Assembly (NCBI GenBank): GCA_963921425.1
Contig: OY992836.1
Coordinates: 5,595,825-5,659,824 of the forward strand
Reading direction: 5' to 3'
DNA from: Dryas octopetala
Lineage: Eukaryota > Streptophyta > Magnoliopsida > Rosales > Rosaceae
Length of the DNA: 64,000 bases
Shown here: positions 23,703 through 34,417 of the stretch, piece after piece
Position numbering within the stretch: position 1 is the first letter of the stretch
Layout of the letters: each line of letters opens with the position of its first letter
The notes under the pieces: model-generated
What the model was told of the DNA's origin: nothing
Databases searched by the model: none
The model's input: only the letters and a program-made list of their open reading frames with translations
Position numbers and translations under genes: made by a program

Positions 23703-24927
23703 ATGGCATACACATACTCCTCCTTTGCTCACTCGCTAGCTTTCTTCTTCTGCTTAAGCTTTCTTCTTCAGCTCATTATTAATCTACACCAAGTCTCGGC
23801 TTGGGATGGGGAACATGCAGATCCTACACAAGGCTTTGTCTCCCTCCCTCTTAACAGTTCATACTACCATATTCAGAAGCCTTACGATCTGCCTCAAGAC
23901 CAGCGCTACAGCTTCATCCATGGAGTTCATAAATGTTGGGTCTACTCCACAGACAAACCTCATACTAACACCAGCCAAACCATGCCTCGTACTGAGATTG
24001 CCATACAGGTAAGCCTCGCCAATTAACAAGTACTATCTTACTTCCTCATTTTTTACCACTAATAAATATATATAATCAATGCAAGATAACTCTAGATAGG
24101 CTAGATCGATTTCATTTTGGTTCCTATATAATTTCCAATAGTTTCAAATTTTGCCAGTCACATCAATGCATGGTTTGATAGGGATTGCAATATTGGGGAG
24201 CATATAATAATGTCACATTTTAATTTCGCCGTATGTATCTGATGAGAAAAATTAAAATCATCATACGTATGTGTTGATCAGTGAAATATTATTGTAGTGA
24301 TTTTAATTAGAGAATTAGGAATTTTTATCAATTTAATTAATAATCTTTTAGGTGACCAACATGTGATATTTTGGTCAATTAATTTGGCAAAAAGGTAATT
24401 ATTCACCCAATTACAATCTTATCAAACTAGAGAGATGCAATTAGCAAAAATAAAATACAGGGACCAAAGTGGAATTGAGTCCAAAACTATAATTAAGTAG
24501 AGAAAATATAATTTAGCCTTTGTTTATATGACAGGGATACAATTACTCTTCTGGTATGTGGCAATTTGAAGGATATGGGTATGTCCCATATGGAACATCA
24601 GGTGTGTGCATAATGCAAGTGTTTGGGGCAAGTGCTCCTCATGCAACAACTCTAATGCTTAGGGTTTACAATGGTTCACTCATGTACTACAGGGCTTCGG
24701 TTTTGGTACCAAACATCTATGATAAATGGTTCCGATTAAATGTAATTCACGATGTTGATGCTGCAAAAGTGAAAGTTTACATTGATGGATGTCTCAAGTT
24801 AGAGGCAGATGTTCGTGGAGGCACTTCTCATGCATTCAAATGTGGTGTATACGCTCAGACTAATGACTCATATTACATGGAGTCTCGTTGGAAACACATC
24901 AGAGTTTTAAGAAAAGGTCAACCTTGA
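23703..24927 (+). CDS. Citrate-binding protein-like / alginate lyase 2 family, secreted
   Basis: Two exons: 23703-24008 and 24535-24927, separated by a 526-bp GT...AG intron in phase 0, giving 232 residues. An N-terminal hydrophobic signal (residues 8-30, ending near VSAW) predicts secretion to the apoplast or vacuole. PRTEIAIQGYNYSSG and WQFEGYGYVP are hallmarks of plant citrate-binding proteins, which share the jelly-roll of polysaccharide lyase family 7. The lyase signature residues are partly kept: Arg96 in RTE, Gln130, Tyr208 in FKCGVYAQ; the catalytic His of QxH is Phe132 (QVF). This suggests binding rather than alginate cleavage. Cys residues at 78, 127, 188 and 205 may form disulphides. 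The gene stands alone among hAT copies. Length, splice signals and open frame suggest it is intact. Confidence 0.88.
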
Positions 24928-24991
24928 ATCATTCCTAGCTAGGAAAGGAATGTGAGAAAATGGTAAATGGCTTGTTTAATTTCTTGTCACC

Positions 24992-24997
24992 AATAAA
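24992..24997 (+). terminator. Poly(A) signal of the citrate-binding gene
   Basis: AATAAA lies 65 bp after the stop codon, a normal plant spacing. Confidence 0.55.
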
Positions 24998-25310
24998 TGC
25001 TTAAAATGCGGTCACCGAGCAATTGAACAATTGTACTAGACCCTTTGCTCTAGATCGACGTACCAATTTCATGGTTGTGTCTCGCAAATTAAAGTGCATT
25101 TTAAGTTTTCAGCTGGGCGCGCCACCTTATATTGTAAATTGGCCCCCCTTAATTTCTGTAACTTTGCAGAAAGTTTCATACTTAAATATATCAAAGCAAA
25201 GTATCTGTCAAGATCATAGAGCTAGGCTATTCTATAAGTGTAGTGCATATGATGCAAATCTCTCCAAAGCATCATGTTCTTATGACAGTATCACACTATA
25301 GCATATATAA

Positions 25311-26590
25311 TAGGGGTGGGCGCGGTGCGGTTCGACTCACTTTTCCCCCGGAACCGTGCGCCGCGCCGGACATTAATACATGGTGCGGTTCGGTGCTTAA
25401 AACCGTGAAAGAAATAAAAAAATCAAACCAAACCAAACCATTCAAGGTGCGGTGTAGTGCGGTTCTGGGCCTAATGGGCTATTATTCAGATTAGCACTTT
25501 TGGGCCTCACATTTATTTTTTTAAGCCTAAGCCCAATTATTTAATGATGCAAACTCATCCTAATTAACAAGTTTTGGCAACAAAAAAACAAATTTACAAG
25601 TTAATTGAATGAACTTAACCAAAAAGACTCACACATTAAACTTTGCTTAACCTGCTTAGTACTTCAAACTTAAAAGTTAAAAACAAAATCAATTATACAA
25701 GTATACAACCAATGACTACAACTACAACGTAAGAACCTGCTTAAAACAAAGTTACTAACTTACTAGTTACTACAAGTTATAAATCTTATATGACATATAC
25801 CCTATACACTTATATAGTATATAACTATATATTATACCCTAGAACTATAAACAATTAAAAATTTTAGTATATAGAGTATAAACTATAAATAATATACTAA
25901 TTTTTTTATATAGAATATAAAGAATATACTAATTTTATTATCAATAATGCTATTTGTCCCACATTTTTTTTCCCACATTTGTATCCCACCTGATGTGTCA
26001 TTACTTTACTGGAAGGGTATTTCCTTTTTCTTTTTTAAGTTTTATTTTTTAATTTGTAGTGTCCAATGTATGAATGCCATGTAAGATGGTATGCAATTGT
26101 GGTATAAAAATGTGGTAAGTGTAGCATTACTGTTTTATTATATAGGGTAATGGGTATAACTAAAATTATATACTAAAACATTATTAATTTATTATTATAT
26201 TATATATCTAGAAAATAGATCATAGGGTTATATAAAATATATTTTAGGGTCTAAACCCTAAAATATAGCTACGTTAATATTAATTATAATATTTTATTAG
26301 GGTTTAGGGTTTATGGTCTAAAGTGTATAAAAATGTGTACAAAAAGTGTATAAAAAGTATATAATAATCGTATAAATATATATAAAAATATATATAATGG
26401 TGTATATATGTATAAAAATATTTAAAAATATATTTTTTGCAAGTATGCTGTGCGGATCGGTTCGGTACGGTTAAATAAGGTGTAGAACCGGAACCGGAGA
26501 GAACCGGTGCGGTTCGGTTTTTTTGACGGTGTCGACTTTTTTTTTTCAACGCGGTTTTTTGGCGGTGCCCAGTTAAAATGCCCACCCCTA
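25311..26590. mobile_element. Non-autonomous hAT element downstream of the citrate-binding gene
   Basis: TAGGGGTGGGC at 25311 and GCCCACCCCTA ending at 26590 form the inverted ends typical of a common plant hAT group. GTGCGGTTCGGT-like units recur inside both ends (25320-25460 and 26440-26570). The flanks are ATATATAA and ATATATAT, so the 8-bp duplication is nearly exact but sits in TA-rich DNA. The core is AT-rich and non-coding. Confidence 0.82.
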
Positions 26591-26600
26591 ATATATATAA

Positions 26601-27293
26601 AATCAAAAAGGAAGGCTTCATATGAAAATTGGTTTGAAGAGGAGACAAGAGTTGGCCCAATCATGGAAAGGCTTAAATTAAAATTAAAAAAAAAAAGGTT
26701 TAAATTTAAATGCAACTACACTTTTGGGTTGGAATCTAAGAATCCCACATAAAAAGCATGGAGGGTCTACAAAACTCAATCCAACCAAAAACATTATTTT
26801 AATTCATTTACTTCCCAAAGAAAGAAGGAAGAAATCGATCTGGAAACCAAAACCAGAGAGAAAGACGAGCTGTGGAGACAAGGGGGAAAATATATATGGA
26901 TCGAGAAGGGAAAGGGTTAGTAGGTAGATGTACTTGGGCACACTAGGTGAGAAGATGAAAAAGAGAAAATGGTAAAATATATAGGTCATACAAGACATGC
27001 ATGTACTTTAATTGACATGATCATCAAGACACTATTACTTAGGTGGCTAAGCATTAGCCTTTTAACAATAACCATGATTTGGCCAAGATGTTTCTCAAAC
27101 TAATTAACTTTGAGGTCACGATATATAGCTAATGTTGGCCTTAAAGTTGTAAGAGGGGTTGCGTTTAGTGGACATTCACGGCATTGTTATGTGATGATAA
27201 ATAAATTACTTGGCACCCAATTAATGTTAATGATCGAGGTCAAGGCAAGATATGGCCACCTTGACAAGAATTTCATGTATTGGGGACTTTGAA
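26601..27293. other. Intergenic DNA; possible decayed paralogue at the right edge
   Basis: No intact gene. The end of this stretch, with 27294-27400, resembles the last part of the citrate-binding gene and its 3' UTR (see findings). The frame at 27110-27292 is open for 60 codons but matches no family I know. Confidence 0.35.
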
Positions 27294-27415
27294 CGTACCT
27301 TCTACTATTCTAGCAATGTCAGAAAATGGTAAACGGCTTGTTTTGTTTTTTTTTTTTTTTAATTTTTTTTTTTATAAGAATAAACAAGTTTAAAATGGAG
27401 AAGAGAGAAACAGTA

Positions 27416-27825
27416 AATTGATTAAGGGTCACCAATTCTTGAACTATTTTTCGTGTACCACTTTTGGTCCACAAATTAAATTTTGTATCAAAATGGTCAT
27501 CAATCTTTCAGTGGTGCGTCATTTTGGTCCAAAAAGTTAATCCTTTTAACTTTTATATGTTTATTTTAGGGGTAAATATATTCGTTCATTCATCTCCTAT
27601 ATGAAAAGAGGTTGGGGAGTTAATTAATTATGTCGAATTGGATGAACAATTTTACCCTTAAAATAAACAAAAAAGTTAATAAAATTGATGTTTTTGATAA
27701 TAGTGACCACCACTGAAATTTTGAGAAGCATTTTAATACAAAAATTAATTTAGGATCAAAGTACGTAGGACATGGGCTATAGTTCAGGGATTGTTGCAAT
27801 TAACACTTAATTAGAAGATGTTAGA
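27416..27825. mobile_element. MULE-type MITE with long inverted arms
   Basis: Left arm (TTGAACTATTTTTCG, CACAAATTAAATTTTGTATC) and right arm in reverse complement (CTGAACTATAGCCC, CTAAATTAATTTTTGTATTA) pair over about 130 bp. The outermost bases and a 9-bp duplication could not be fixed. Confidence 0.6.
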
Positions 27826-27990
27826 TTTTATTGTCCCAATATGATTTTATTTAAAATAAAATAAAAATACATACCTTTGCTATGTGAGATATATTTTAAG
27901 CCATTGTTAGCTAGTGGTCTAATCTAGTGCTCCATAACTTGTGTTAAAAGTTGTGTAAAAAATAAGGGGTCATAGATCCTTTCCAAACAT

Positions 27991-28375
27991 AAGGGGGCCT
28001 TCAAATAAGGGATCCTTCATTTAGTGTTAAATGAGGGATTCACTTGTGGGGCCCACACATGTCATTTTGTGTCAATCCGAACCGTCCATTTTTTACACCT
28101 CCATTGATAAATCATCTCTGTAAAAAAATCAGTCAAATCAGAGACCGTTAAAATATCTAATTTGGATCAAACAAATGGACGAACAACAAGTTCATCTATA
28201 AACACCTAAACTTTGACTGCTTAATCAAACGGGTAAACGGTTTCCGATTTGGCTGATGTTTTGCAGGAATAATCTATCAATGGAGATGTAATATATAGTG
28301 AATTCGAATCGACACAAAACAACTCATGTGGGCCCCACAGGTGTTAAATGAGGGATCCCTTATTGGAAGGCCCTT
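27991..28375. mobile_element. Fold-back MITE A (GGGCCTTC ends)
   Basis: AAGGGGGCCTTCAAATAAGG at the left pairs with CCTTATTGGAAGGCCCTT at the right, and the arms match inward through GTGGGGCCCACA and CTCCATTGATAAATCATC. The element abuts a 33-bp TA microsatellite at its right. Non-coding. Confidence 0.75.
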
Positions 28376-28377
28376 GT

Positions 28378-28411
<34 letters not shown>

Positions 28412-28414
<3 letters not shown>

Positions 28415-28809
28415 AGTGCTCTAAAGCTAACCAGTTAGCAAGTTAATACGAAGCTAACCATGCTTTTGGGCTCACCACATCACTAATCTCATAATCTGAA
28501 CCATCAATTATTTAAGCCATACTTCAAAGATTATCATTGGAAAAAACCAACTCAATCGAAATCATGTAGTCATCTAATTGAGATCAAATAAATAGACGAT
28601 CAGTATTTTCGATAAAAGCATAGAAATAGTTGTTATTATAATCAAATGGCTAAATGACTTCCGATTTTGAATATTTTTTACATGAATGATCTTTGAAGTA
28701 TGGCCTAAAAAATAAACGGTTTGGATTTTGAAATTACATTGTGCAGTGGGCCCAACATGGTGGTTAGTTTTGTATTAACTTACTAACTAGTTAATTTTAG
28801 AGCATTCTT
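28412..28809. mobile_element. Fold-back MITE B (AGTGCTCTAAA ends)
   Basis: AGGAGTGCTCTAAAGCTAACC pairs with the right end TTAACTAGTTAATTTTAGAG followed by CATTCTTG; arms also match at AAGTTAATACGAAGCTAACC. It lies between two TA microsatellites (28379-28411 and 28810-28833). Confidence 0.75.
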
Positions 28810-28845
28810 GTATATATATATATATATATATATTTATAAACATAT

Positions 28846-29213
28846 ATGAGGATATCTTTATTTTAAGAAAAGTAAGGACATTATTGGGACCACTCTTAGA
28901 ATATATTTTAACAAGCTGAATCGTCAATTCTTTATATTTCCCATCATGGATCATTTATGCAAAAATTCAACTAATTCTAAAATTGTTTAGTGATCTAATT
29001 ATCGTCAAACAAATGAAGGAGTATAATGTTTCAAATAAATATAGAATTGATCGATGATAATGATAATCAAATAGCCAAACAATTTTCAAATTTTCTGATT
29101 TATTGCATGAATGATTCATAACTAATTATCTAAAAAATGAATGGTTTTGGATTATGCATATCCCAAGAACAAAAATGACCCTCACTTTTCTTAAAATGAG
29201 GGCATCCTCATAA
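28846..29213. mobile_element. Fold-back MITE C (ATGAGGATATC ends)
   Basis: ATGAGGATATCTTTATTTTA at the left pairs with TAAAATGAGGGCATCCTCAT at the right. A second copy of the same element is at 62037-62402. Confidence 0.75.
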
Positions 29214-29692
29214 GAGAAGGTAGTGTTTCTCTTTGTAGGATGTTCGTTCTTTAATTAAATTCCATATTCGTTCTTTAATTAATTAAAGAACGAATATGAA
29301 ATTTAATTTGTTTATCTTTTTTACACTTTTTGCTCTCATTTTTGAAAAGGTTTAATACTTTTTTGTATATCTTGTCGATTGAGACTCGTTCTTTGGTTAA
29401 AATTTGAAGTTTTAGCTCTTGAGCTATGAGCTCTCTTCATTCAATTATATTTTAGGTTTTAACTCTTGACTTTAGAGCGCTTATATATATATATATATAT
29501 ATAGTCTTTCTCTTTGTAAGATGTCCATTCTTTAATAAAAAAATGGAAGCATATATTAATTTTATGGTTTTTTTTGCATCTTGATATAATTCTTGGCAGA
29601 AATACTTTAGAGTATAAATCGTCAATTGAGACTCATTCCTTGGTTTTAACTCTCATGGTTTTTAGCTCTCATTCCTTAATTAGATTTATATA
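29214..29692. repeat. Diverged direct repeat and TA microsatellite
   Basis: GTTTCTCTTTGTAGGATGTT near 29226 and GTCTTTCTCTTTGTAAGATG near 29503 begin two related units that each include a GAGACTCRTTCYTTGG stretch; they are separated by TA repeats at 29481-29502. The palindrome TTCTTTAATTAATTAAAGAA lies at about 29270-29290. Confidence 0.55.
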
Positions 29693-30390
29693 GAGGTAGT
29701 TTAATTCAAGTAATTAAGAAAATAAGGACATCATATCTCGGGTAAGGCTGGCATTTTTTACCCCAATACCAAAAAAAATCGCCTACCGAGCCGATCCGAA
29801 TTGATTGGTTCGGTTTTGTTGTTGTCTTTTCGGTTTCGATTGGTGAACCGTCACGATCGGGGTCGGAAACGGCATGGAAACCACCCCTCTCAAAACACTA
29901 AAAAACCCGACTAATCCCTGCAATATCGCCGACCGATCCATACCGATCCCAAAAAGTCGGTAACCGACCTCAATCAGTTCGGCGGCGGGTTTTTTTGTTA
30001 CATTCCATCTCCTTCGGTTTGGTAGTCGGTACTAGTGTTTTGGTTCGGTTACCAAAACGATTTCACCCTTAATCTCGGGTCTATAATTCAATTGAAACCG
30101 TTCATATTTTAGGACATCATTCAAATATCAATTTTTCAAAATATCTACCAAATCAAAAACTGTTTTGCCAGTTTATTATTATCAACATTATTTCAATTTG
30201 TCTGACAGACTATACTTGTCCACTAACTAAACAATTACCGATTTGACTGAACTTTTATAAGGACGACCCATGAGGATGGTCTTAAAAATGGGCCATTCTA
30301 ATCATTGAACTGCATTTATGGGTGGTACCCAAAGATGATGTTCTTACTTCTCTTAAAGTAAGGACATCCTTACTTGAAGCTCCCTCTCTA
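29693..30390. mobile_element. Fold-back MITE D, split by a hAT MITE
   Basis: Outer arms AGAGGTAGTTTAATTCAAG and CTTGAAGCTCCCTCTCT pair, with ATAAGGACATCAT and ATGATGTTCTTAC inside them. The left arm is interrupted by the 329-bp hAT MITE at 29743-30071. Confidence 0.65.
29743..30071. mobile_element. hAT MITE nested in MITE D
   Basis: TAAGGCTGGCA at the left and TTTCACCCTTA at the right are inverted hAT-like ends, flanked exactly by ATCTCGGG (29735-29742 and 30072-30079). The core carries CGGTTCGG-rich text in both orientations. Non-coding. Confidence 0.82.
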
Positions 30391-30444
30391 TGAACAAAAC
30401 TATATATAAGAACATGTCAAAAAAGTAATCTTTTTTTTTTTGGC

Positions 30445-30939
30445 TTTTTTACTCAAATACCACCTGGACTATATGAGGTGTGTTCTCATACCACCCAAAC
30501 TTTTTTTCTTGTCAATTTACCACCTGAAGTTATTCATATGTGCCAATTTGCCACGTGACATCCATTTTTATGTTAAATCATCAAAAAATTTCCCAAACTT
30601 CCCATTTTGTTCATGAATACAATAAAAAAATAATATTATTTTTAAAATATAATTATAAAAAAAAACTTAAAAACTAAAAAATAGAAAAAGGAAATACCCT
30701 TAAAGTCTTTTTTTTTTTTTCTAGTGGGTTTACTTAGAATTTTTTTTCAATATTTCAAATGCTTTTATTATATGAATTGACAGAAATACCTTTAAAATAA
30801 ACAGAAAATTTAACTGAAGTGACGGTAGATGGTAGATTGGTTAATATGTGAAAGTTCAGGTGTAAATTAACAAAAAAAAAAGTTTGGGTAGTATTTGAGC
30901 ACACCCCCTATAGTTCAAGTGATATTTGAATAAAAAGTA
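30445..30939. mobile_element. MULE-type MITE with about 130-bp inverted arms
   Basis: TTTTTACTCAAATACCACCT pairs with the reverse complement of the right end (TTTTTATTCAAATATCACTT), and both arms continue with ACCACCCAAACTTTTTTT-like text. The duplication is hidden by T-rich flanks. Confidence 0.68.
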
Positions 30940-31029
30940 CAGCCTTCTTTTTTTCTATTGTATAAATTGTACAACCCGAAGGAAATGATGCCCTAAGGCC
31001 AATTGAAAATAGACTTAAGGACATCTTTT

Positions 31030-31572
31030 CCTCAATTGGAAAAGAACTTAACCAAGCTTAGGGATCTAAGGAAGTTTACTGAAAACCTTACTCAAAGCGG
31101 ATTAGGAAAACCGTCAAAGTTTCTGAATTGCGGACTCGATATTTGATTGTTATGTCCCAAGAAAAGAACAAAACTTTTGAACTAAGGGCTCCCACTTTAC
31201 TAGTAAGCCCAAGAACAAGTGTAGAACTACACTAGTTCTAGAGAGAGAGAGAGAGAAAACTTGATTCTAGAGAGAAAAGCTCTCAATGAATTGAAGGGAG
31301 AGGTGCGGCAAATGAGGGAGGAGGGGCTACCTATTTATAGTTTTGAAGGTGGGTTCTACTTACCAAAGAAAGGTGGTTCTAGCTACTATAATATCAAAGT
31401 GTCAAACTATTTTTACAATAGCAAAAACCTAACAGAATATCTCTCGGAACACTTAGAAGTGTGTTTCCTTAATTTCTAAAAATAATAAATAAAATACTAA
31501 TAGTCTTAAATAAATCCCAAAAAATTACTATAAGCTCAAAATAAAGTACGAAAAAATTCTAGAACGTCACAG
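31030..31572 (-). repeat. Gypsy-type LTR piece, minus strand
   Basis: On the minus strand it starts TGTGACGTTCTAGAA and has the promoter-like AACTATAAATAGGTAGCCCC followed by a CT-rich leader, the layout of a Tekay-like LTR. The other end is unclear. The plus-strand frame at 31261-31479 is antisense noise. It directly abuts the Copia relic, as if inserted in it. Confidence 0.55.
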
Positions 31573-32330
31573 GAAGAATTCATTGCAGCAACTGAAGCTT
31601 GCAAAGAAATGTTGTGTATGAAAAGATTCCTACACGAATTGGGGCAACAACAACAAAAGTACACTCTGCATTGTGATAGTCAGAGTGCAATCCACTTGAG
31701 CAAAAATCTAAGTTTTCACTCGATGTCAAAACACATTGATGTGAGATATATATCACTGGATACGTGATCTCTAGAGTCCAAGCAACTATAAATTGAGAAG
31801 ATACATAATGACGACAATATATAGTTCAAATATGATGACCAAGTCCCTACCTAAGGATGAGTACCAAGTATTACAGGAAAGCAGCATGCATGATGGAGTT
31901 GAGAACTAGATTTCTTCTTTAATGCATGGCCATAAAATGAATAATAGCTTAAACCAATGCATATAAGCGCCTTGAAGGTTTTACATTCTCTTCATTCTGA
32001 AAATCATCGAACAAAACCTCACTTAATTGGTAGAAAAAGTGAGAGACTTTGAGAGATAGTAAGCCTGACATTTGTGAGAAGAAAATTCCTCTTGAAAGAA
32101 TCCAAGAGAGAGTCACCCACTTCGATGAGATCATCTTTGTAACTCAATTATTTTCCTAATGGAAGATATTGTCCGTGGACATAGGCACATTAGCCGAAAC
32201 ATGTGAATTTGGTGTCTTTATTTCCTATTATTTATCTGTTGCTCGCTAGCCCATTTGAATAACACAAGGGTAATAAAAGTTTGATCGACTGCCAAATTAT
32301 TTATTGGCTTGTCGCCGTCTTTCCCAACAC
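31573..32330 (+). mobile_element. Ty1/Copia fossil: RNase H end and LTR
   Basis: RNase H of a Copia element: EEFIAATEACKEMLCMKRFL, HCDSQSAIHLSKN, SMSKHIDVRY, up to about 31880. LTR-like DNA follows with GATATTGTCCGTGGACATAG and a CCCAACA end near 32330. It is broken in several places, and only this end is present. Confidence 0.8.
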
Positions 32331-32763
32331 TACGATTGTTGAGGGTGCTTATTACCCATAGTCAGCGGTCCATACTATAACCTAATGAGTCCATTTTTGC
32401 TCACCACCCTTAAAGTGGTGAAGCATTATCTTTCAATGAAAATTTGACAAGTGACATTTTTTAATTTTCTTGGTTAACCATAGTTTAAATATTTATATTA
32501 TACTATTTCTGAAAAGTTAATGAAGAAAGAGAAAATAATTTTGTCATTAACTTTCACTTTTACCCTTACTAACCATTCTAACTCTCTTTGATTCTTTCAG
32601 GCCACTTCACAATATATACTCCTCACAAAGGAAAATAAAAATCAAATGCTCTAACAAGACAATTAATTGAAATTGTAATAATCATGTTTGCACCTAATGT
32701 ACTCGTACAAGAAACCCACGGTAATATATATAGAAGACAAGAACGACATTTGACACAAGTACC

Positions 32764-33634
32764 CGGCCAGGGACGGACGCACGTAATAGGTTGGGGGGTC
32801 GGGCGACCCCCCGAACAGCGGAGCACGAAGCCCCCAACCTCTAGACAGTGACACCGGCGACCCCCCGAAGAGAAGAACGGTGACCCCCCACGCCGAGCAA
32901 CTGCTCGATGAAAGTCCTGACTGAGCTGTGGCTTCTGCTCATCTTCTTCTTCTAGCTTTCCTAGTCCATGAAAGCCAAAAAAAAAAAAAAACAAGCACCA
33001 AGGTCTATCCACTAGTAAATTCATTTGTTCCTCCTTTTCGCTGTAGCCTGTAGGAGCTTCGAGATGTTTGCAGTGATTTTAGTCTTTTGACTTTTGGTTT
33101 TACTATTGTTCTCTATTTAATTGGTCGGGACCACTTGGTTATGGGCCCTTGAATACTTCAATAGTTCTAGTTGTGAATTGTGATGAATCTCTCTTTGGGC
33201 CTCTAAATTACCCTTTATGAAATCCCTTCTTCAAAGAAAAATGCTATATACTTAAATTAGTTTATAATACTTAATCAAAATAATTGGTTGAAAATAATTT
33301 TTACAATAAATTACATATTAACTTAATTTTGATTTCCCAAAACAAAACAAAAAGTATAATTTCAGAAAGGGCCCACATTTTTATTTTTGTACGGGCCCCC
33401 CAAATGTCAAGGATGGCCCGGCCCTAGGTTCAACCGTTCCAGCAGAAGCAGAGAAGCCTTCCACTTTTTTTTTTAGTTTGTAGCCTGGCCAAATAATGCT
33501 ACATTTTCAAAATATGAAACTTCATCGTGGACAATTGTAGTTTGTAATGTTGTTTTCTCTGTTATTGTCGTCCAAATTATTTATTTTTTTTTACACTATG
33601 ACCCCCCTAGTTAGGGATACTGAATCCGTCACTG
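32764..33634. mobile_element. Complete non-autonomous hAT element
   Basis: Flanked exactly by CAAGTACC (32756-32763 and 33635-33642), an 8-bp duplication. Ends are CAGGGACGGACGCACG (after a CGGC extension) and, in reverse complement, CAGTGACGGATTCAG. The left part is GC-rich (GGTCGCCCGACC-like), the right part AT-rich. No transposase. A decayed copy in the other orientation lies at 22512-23410. Confidence 0.85.
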
Positions 33635-33874
33635 CAAGTACCTTCAACCAATAAAAACACAGAAATAAAAAATGATTATATTGGCATGATGTGGGCCATG
33701 ACTGTTCTTGTAGTTTTCCTTTGTAGTGACATCTTAATTAATATGTTATGAACCAATCCAGATTTGTTTTTTTTTTTCTTTTTTCGGTCCAAGCACAACT
33801 GGAGATTTATATTCAGATAAAATCAGAAACGTAATAGTAAAATTTTAAACCAAAAGAAATGATGAAGGGGTTCA

Positions 33875-34372
33875 ATGTTTTCTAAAATAAGCAAAAATGA
33901 ACCGTACAATGTCAGGACCAGTATTAATATTTTCATGATGGAATGGAAAATTACTAAAAGTGTTAAGACTGTCGAAAACAAGGAGGATATATATGAAAGC
34001 TCCATTGACCAATTCCATGTCTTTGGATAGAGAGGGCTCTCCATCAATCATTCAGACAACTCCAAAATGAACCTTCTCTCGGGCCATCAAAGCCGTAGTG
34101 TTCGAAACAATTTTGGTCAGTGTGATCTTTTTAGCTTCAGTTTTGATAGATAAGTACAGGGTTTGTTTTGTTCATGGGGTTGACTATAATTCTTGTATTT
34201 ACAGGCCAAGAGAGTTCGTGATGGCAAAGCATACCGCTAAGACTCGTTTGGATCAAAACAAAGTTGTTCTTTGGATATGGGCAGTGATGAATTGGTGAAT
34301 ACACAAAAAACAAAAACCAATTCGAAGTTGTCAGATTCATCTCCTTCTAGTACTTCATCATCTTCGTCTTGA
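33875..34372 (+). pseudogene. Unidentified gene-like fragment
   Basis: From 33875 a frame runs 51 codons to a TAG (34028) and on to about 34120 (SGHQSRSVRNNFGQ). After an intron-like gap ending TTGTATTTACAG (34204), two frames look plausible: a Ser-rich one ending KLSDSSPSSTSSSSSS at 34372 with one internal stop, and an open one to 34298. I do not recognise the protein. It might be a captured host exon pair or simply chance coding potential. Confidence 0.25.
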
Positions 34373-34417
34373 AAAGGGTAAAAGAGTTAGAAAAAAAAAA
34401 AAAAAAGTTATAAACAA

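Noticed and set aside
31261-31479. 72-codon plus-strand frame
   Set aside because: It is antisense to an LTR promoter and leader on the minus strand.
33823-34047. Hydrophobic minus-strand frame of 74 codons
   Set aside because: Antisense of the gene-like fragment; Leu/Phe richness comes from AT-rich composition.
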